From: Mesodorylaimus sp. YZB2_4
Lineage: Eukaryota; Nematoda; Enoplea; Dorylaimida; Dorylaimidae
DNA length: 64,000 nt
Assembly (NCBI GenBank): GCA_030248295.1
Contig: JASANH010000720.1
Location: 124,001 to 188,000, forward strand
Reading direction: 5' to 3'
Numbering within the stretch: position 1 is the first letter of the stretch; each line of letters starts with the position of its first letter. The notes below the pieces were generated by a model, which saw only the letters and a program-made list of their open reading frames with translations, did not search any database and had not been told where the DNA came from. The position numbers were made by a program, and so were the translations under genes. Shown here piece by piece: positions 59,905 through 64,000 of this stretch.

Positions 59905-61615
59905 TACACCGTACACGATGAGAGGGAAAAACTAACTGCACTGCACTGCTGCACAGCTGACTGCTCGCTAAACTCGTTGAGTTCCCGGGTGTAGCAGACA
60001 ACTGGCTCGCTTGCTGTAAGATGCCTAACTAAAAAGCGCTAAACTTAAAATCTCATTCAGTGTGTAATACATTTCTCGCATCAAATCTGTTACAACAAAG
60101 CAGCGGGAGACTATCAAAAATTTAATTCCCAACATGACGAAGCACACTGTCTTTACGATCCATATAGAAGTGTCGATTTTCCGATCGATATCGATTTCAT
60201 TAACTGGTTTGGATTCGTTGATTAATTCGATGATCTCTTGATAATCAGTATCGAAGCTACTGATTTTTAATACGCTCTCGATTCGCAGTCCGCTAAACGA
60301 CGGCTTCGAGGTGATCGATGAGACTGATCTGATTCAGGTTATATTTAGCTATTCGATTAGGCCTCAGCCGAGCAGTTTCTTTCGCAGTTAGATTCTTTCA
60401 AGTGTTTGAAAAGCACCTGCCTAACTAGGCCTATAAGTTAGGCTTGGTTCTCCTGCTAGTCGTGCCTTTTTAATGAGCTGTAAGTTTGTACAGGATGTAG
60501 ATGAACCCTGCTGCGGTGTAACTACTTGAGGGGATGGTAGCAAGTCATGGCAAGATCCTGACAATGGCTGCCTTCGAGACCGCTTGTTGTGGGGTACTTT
60601 CGACATATCGATCAATGCGTATATTAGCCAATAATGGAGAACTTGTATGCAGTGAAGGATAGAAGCCTTTAGTTTAACCAGCCGAGTCAGATACGACAAA
60701 GATCATATGGTACACCCTTCATCAAATGACGCACTCTCATTACCAAAATACTCTGGAAAAGCCTTGGGAATACATTTCAAGCAGGATCAGACCTTATCGG
60801 GGTATCGACTTACGGTGAGGCCTCCATTACAGCTTACTCAGGTTCTAACGTCATTCGTTCTAATGTCTTGATGTCATTTAAAAACTGGAATCCTGTCAAC
60901 TAAAAACCTTGTTTTCAAGCTTCAGATATTCCCTGCATTTCTATGCAGTCGCCGCAAATGTCAATAGTTTCTTGAATATGATTACCATTTGTGGTCATGT
61001 CGGTTGTACACACCTCCAAGAAACAATTTTAGAGGTCAACTATACCAATTTTCCTTATTACATTTATACTACGATAAAAACACAACACCTAGGCAGCGCG
61101 AGACACAAAAATGACAGATATTATCCAAAAAATGATCAATCTTTGTGGAAATATGATCACTGATTCGCTCCTACAAAATACCTGTTACATAATGAGAAAT
61201 CACCATGTGCAGCACTGTGACATAAAAGCATTACAAGCACGAAATGAAGGATTGACAAACTAGGTAATCTACAGTATTGTCTATACGGGCTTACTGTGTT
61301 CATTCACGTACAGACAAAAATAGCTACCATGCTGCTCACTACACAGAGCGGGCATTCATGCAGAAGAAGCCGCCAAACGTGACGGATTAATCCCAATATG
61401 GCAAGTAATTAGAAATCCCACCCTGACTGATTAGGACTGACAGTAGAGCCTAATCCAAATCGCTGCTGTGAATTATTCAATTATTCAGTAACACTTGGCG
61501 TCCACTTTGACATTTACCAAATATGGGACAGCTCCCTGGGGAGGGGGTATCAGAGTAGATTCAAAAAAAGATTTGTGTCACCATCGGACTAAAAAATATT
61601 TATAAGCATCTTTTT
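59905..61615. other. Intergenic region between NAA80 and the next receptor gene
   Basis: It contains an ATCGAT-rich stretch at 60160-60330 but no exon I can defend. ORFs at 60421-60699 (minus) and 60909-61163 (plus) have no recognised features. Confidence 0.5.
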
Positions 61616-61619
61616 CTCC

Positions 61620-62771
61620 TTACACCACACTTCTGGTTTCCCTTTTTTCGCCATTGATTTTCACTCGACTCTTGTTTGGAGCATGTCTCTTTTGCTGATC
61701 GGCCCAAACTTTATCCAAATAATTAAAGTGATTCGACAGATTATTTGGAGCACCTGCGACGACAGTGGTTAAATGATTGGTTCCGATTCGGACCACTTCG
61801 TCTTTTGTTTGCCTCTTTTGACATTTGTTAATTAATGGACCACAAATGCTGCCGATTCGCAATTCTAATAAGTGACTCCTTAGATTCGAATTTAATGTGA
61901 ATGCTAAAATTGGATGAGCGAGAGCATAAAATAAACGCATGAGATATGTGACACGGGTCAGCCATGGTACTGTGCTCAATACTATTTCGAAGCGGGATGT
62001 AACATTGGACAAAAGAATGAAACTGGGGATATGGCAAAGGATATGTAGAAGGAGACTGGGTACAACCATCGCATTGATACGGACATTTTGATCCACTTGA
62101 AATCGGGATGCCAAATCGAATTGTGCACGATTTATTCCCATATTCCAAGCGATGTGCTTATTATAAAAGTACACGAAAACGACTGTTATGGTGGCGAGAA
62201 TTTCCAAAATCAAGTACAGGATAAAGGTTGAGGGCGGAGTGGGAGGAAGGAAAGTGTTGTCGCATATGGGCACATACAATTCGTTGGATAATTGCCACAC
62301 GTTTTCCGAATTCACGATCAAAGCGGTCGACCACGAAGCTATGATCAGGCCAATGGCTAACCACGGTTTCTTCTGGGTCAGGTTATCATATTTCCGATAT
62401 TTTAAAGCAGCGTGCAGTCGCTGAGCGCAGAGGGCGAGGAATGAATAAAGCATGTTGGCCAGAACGACTCCGGTGCAAGCCAAGTCGAAGATTTTACAAT
62501 GCAAGAGGGTCATCGGATAGTCGCAGTCGGACGCAGCAAAGATGTAAACGGACTTTGAGATTATGCCAACGGAATACCATAAAAGGATGAAACTGAAGTG
62601 AGCCATCAAAAGACGCAGGTTGAGTGAGAAAGCGGTGACCTGCCAAATGACTATGACCAAGAGAATATTTGGTGGTATAGCCAGCCAGGCCATCGCGCAT
62701 TCGGTGATCATCATGTAGCGATAGGATGGCACCAAGTGTTCTTTAATTGCTGCGCACGAATCGTTCTCCAT
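61620..62771 (-). CDS. Divergent serpentine receptor (nematode Sra/Srab-like)
   Basis: 383 residues from ATG 62771, which lies 8 bases after an acceptor (CTATTTTCAG), so a 5' untranslated exon is likely. Seven helices are visible: AMAWLAIPPNILLVIVIWQV, LLMAHFSFILLWYSVGI, FDLACTGVVLANMLYSFLAL, WLAIGLIIASWSTALIV, FILYLILEILATITVVFVYF, PSLLLHILCHIPSFILL and RLFYALAHPILAFTLN. CAQRLHA stands where a DRY box would be. FDLASRFQVDQNVRINAMVV before the sixth helix is the type of motif seen in nematode Sra/Srab receptors, and it is shared in outline with the gene at 44874. The tail is about 90 residues and basic. Likely a plasma-membrane chemosensory receptor; the ligand cannot be read. Confidence 0.8.
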   Translation of the reverse strand: MENDSCAAIKEHLVPSYRYMMITECAMAWLAIPPNILLVIVIWQVTAFSLNLRLLMAHFSFILLWYSVGIISKSVYIFAASDCDYPMTLLHCKIFDLACTGVVLANMLYSFLALCAQRLHAALKYRKYDNLTQKKPWLAIGLIIASWSTALIVNSENVWQLSNELYVPICDNTFLPPTPPSTFILYLILEILATITVVFVYFYNKHIAWNMGINRAQFDLASRFQVDQNVRINAMVVPSLLLHILCHIPSFILLSNVTSRFEIVLSTVPWLTRVTYLMRLFYALAHPILAFTLNSNLRSHLLELRIGSICGPLINKCQKRQTKDEVVRIGTNHLTTVVAGAPNNLSNHFNYLDKVWADQQKRHAPNKSRVKINGEKRETRSVV

Positions 62772-62789
62772 GATTTGCCACTGAAAATA

Positions 62790-64000
62790 GGAGATCGATG
62801 AGGGAGGGCAGCGTGCTGTGTTTGGGCGTGTGATCGTTAATGACTGCAGCTCGAGTAAGTAGTCGGCGATGCAGAAACCTAAAATGCATGATAGAAAGAA
62901 TGTTATTCAGCACAGCAGGTCCCAATGACAGAGTCAACGCGCGCACGCATTGTTGAGGTGGACTGGCGGCCAGTTTCCCTGACTAGCTACAAAATATCTC
63001 ACCGCCAGCAGCGTTCCTGACGACTTGGCACGCGATTTGAGGCTGTTCTTGCTGCTAATAGCTCATAGGAGTCGCATGAAAAAGAATAAGTATGGTCTCA
63101 TTTCCTCCCTGGTCGGTACGAAAAGTGCATGGACGGTACAGGCGCGGTAGTCAGGCTTACAAGGGCAAAAACGAGCAGATATTCAGACATTTGGAAACAT
63201 CTGTCACAGTCCTTGGTCGCCTTACCTCTTTTTAAGTTTCCGTCCCACCAACATTACCCAGCCAGAATTGCGTGCGTCATGCAAAACTAGCTACCATAAT
63301 TTGTCTTCCCAGGTACCTTAAAGGACCAGGATTCTAAAGCGGACCGGTCCATGCACTCTTGTCAGTGACAACGAAAAAATGATTGGGGAGGGCAAAGTTA
63401 CAGTATGAAAGGCAAATCAAAAGGTGGGGTCAAAACTTATCTAATGACGGAAATACCCATATTTCACAATATGGTCCGCCATCATATGGGATACAAAAGA
63501 GGATTACGGTATATCCCCGGGGCTTATGACCATTATGTGAAATGTAATACATAAATCTTAAAATGTATGTGCCGCTGTTTGTTCAGAATCTTGCCGTTAT
63601 CACCCACAAAAAGCCTAGTTTTAGGGTCGTATACTAGAACCCTGATAATGAATATTTTTGTAAAGAACATAAGCGCGAGATATTTGACGTATCATACATA
63701 CATACAGGAAGTCCCTGACCTGTGTCCCGGGGAAACCCTTTTCAAATCTTTTAAAGCGCCCGGGTTGAAGCGGATTCACGGTATGCACGTCTAACATCAA
63801 CCTATGACAGACAAGTTTTGGCAGGCGAATAGCTGGATCTCGGAGCTCACTAATGGTCAGCGTCACACTTACGTTAACAGCTAGAAATATACGAAAACAT
63901 ACAAAATCTGCGTGGCGCATGAAACTAATAAGCAAGTAGACTGATCCAGCACCCCGTTCTGATCAAACTAGAGCAAGCTAACTCTGCAGAAAAGGTTTTA
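62790..64000. other. Right end of window, no gene supported
   Basis: Only short unsupported ORFs are present. The first ~100 bases may include the 5' untranslated exon or promoter of the receptor gene at 61620-62771, but no core promoter motif is clear. Confidence 0.45.

Overview
The window looks like nuclear DNA from an animal. Genes have many short exons with GT-AG introns, AATAAA signals follow several of them, and long gene-poor stretches hold tRNA-derived SINEs, small inverted-repeat elements and a degraded LINE. Two intronless-looking receptor genes resemble the divergent serpentine chemoreceptor families best known from nematodes. Together with rhodopsin-type peptide GPCRs this suggests an ecdysozoan-like invertebrate (a tardigrade or a relative is possible), but the species cannot be fixed from the sequence.

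Layout. 1-8.4 kb: most of HYOU1/GRP170, the ER Hsp70-family chaperone, on the minus strand. I resolved 21 exons; the 3' end lies outside the window and an ER-stress-like element sits upstream. 8.4-12.6 kb: repeats, no convincing gene. 12.6-14.75 kb and 24.1-26.25 kb: two arms of an inverted duplication, each carrying the same two-exon gene for a ~102-residue secreted precursor that may be amidated, with a TATA box and an AATAAA signal. I do not recognise this family. Between the arms lie a weak candidate for another secreted protein (17.5 kb) and a rhodopsin-type GPCR (19.5-20.9 kb). 26-38.5 kb: repeats, including dated SINE insertions and a perfect 152-bp tandem duplication. 38.6-40.4 kb: a paralogue of the first GPCR with a very long second extracellular loop. 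40.6-44.3 kb: a 5'-truncated, frameshifted LINE flanked by two small inverted-repeat elements. 44.9-46.0 kb: a serpentine-receptor-like gene (minus). 46-53.9 kb: repeats. 53.9-58.9 kb: PUF60 splicing factor (12 exons, plus), convergent with NAA80, the actin N-acetyltransferase (59.2-59.9 kb, minus). 61.6-62.8 kb: a second serpentine-receptor-like gene (minus).

The genes do not form one pathway. HYOU1, PUF60 and NAA80 are housekeeping genes. The more unusual part is a neuropeptide-like precursor pair in head-to-head inverted arms around a peptide-type GPCR, with a paralogous receptor nearby. Whether the ligand and receptor belong together is an inference only.
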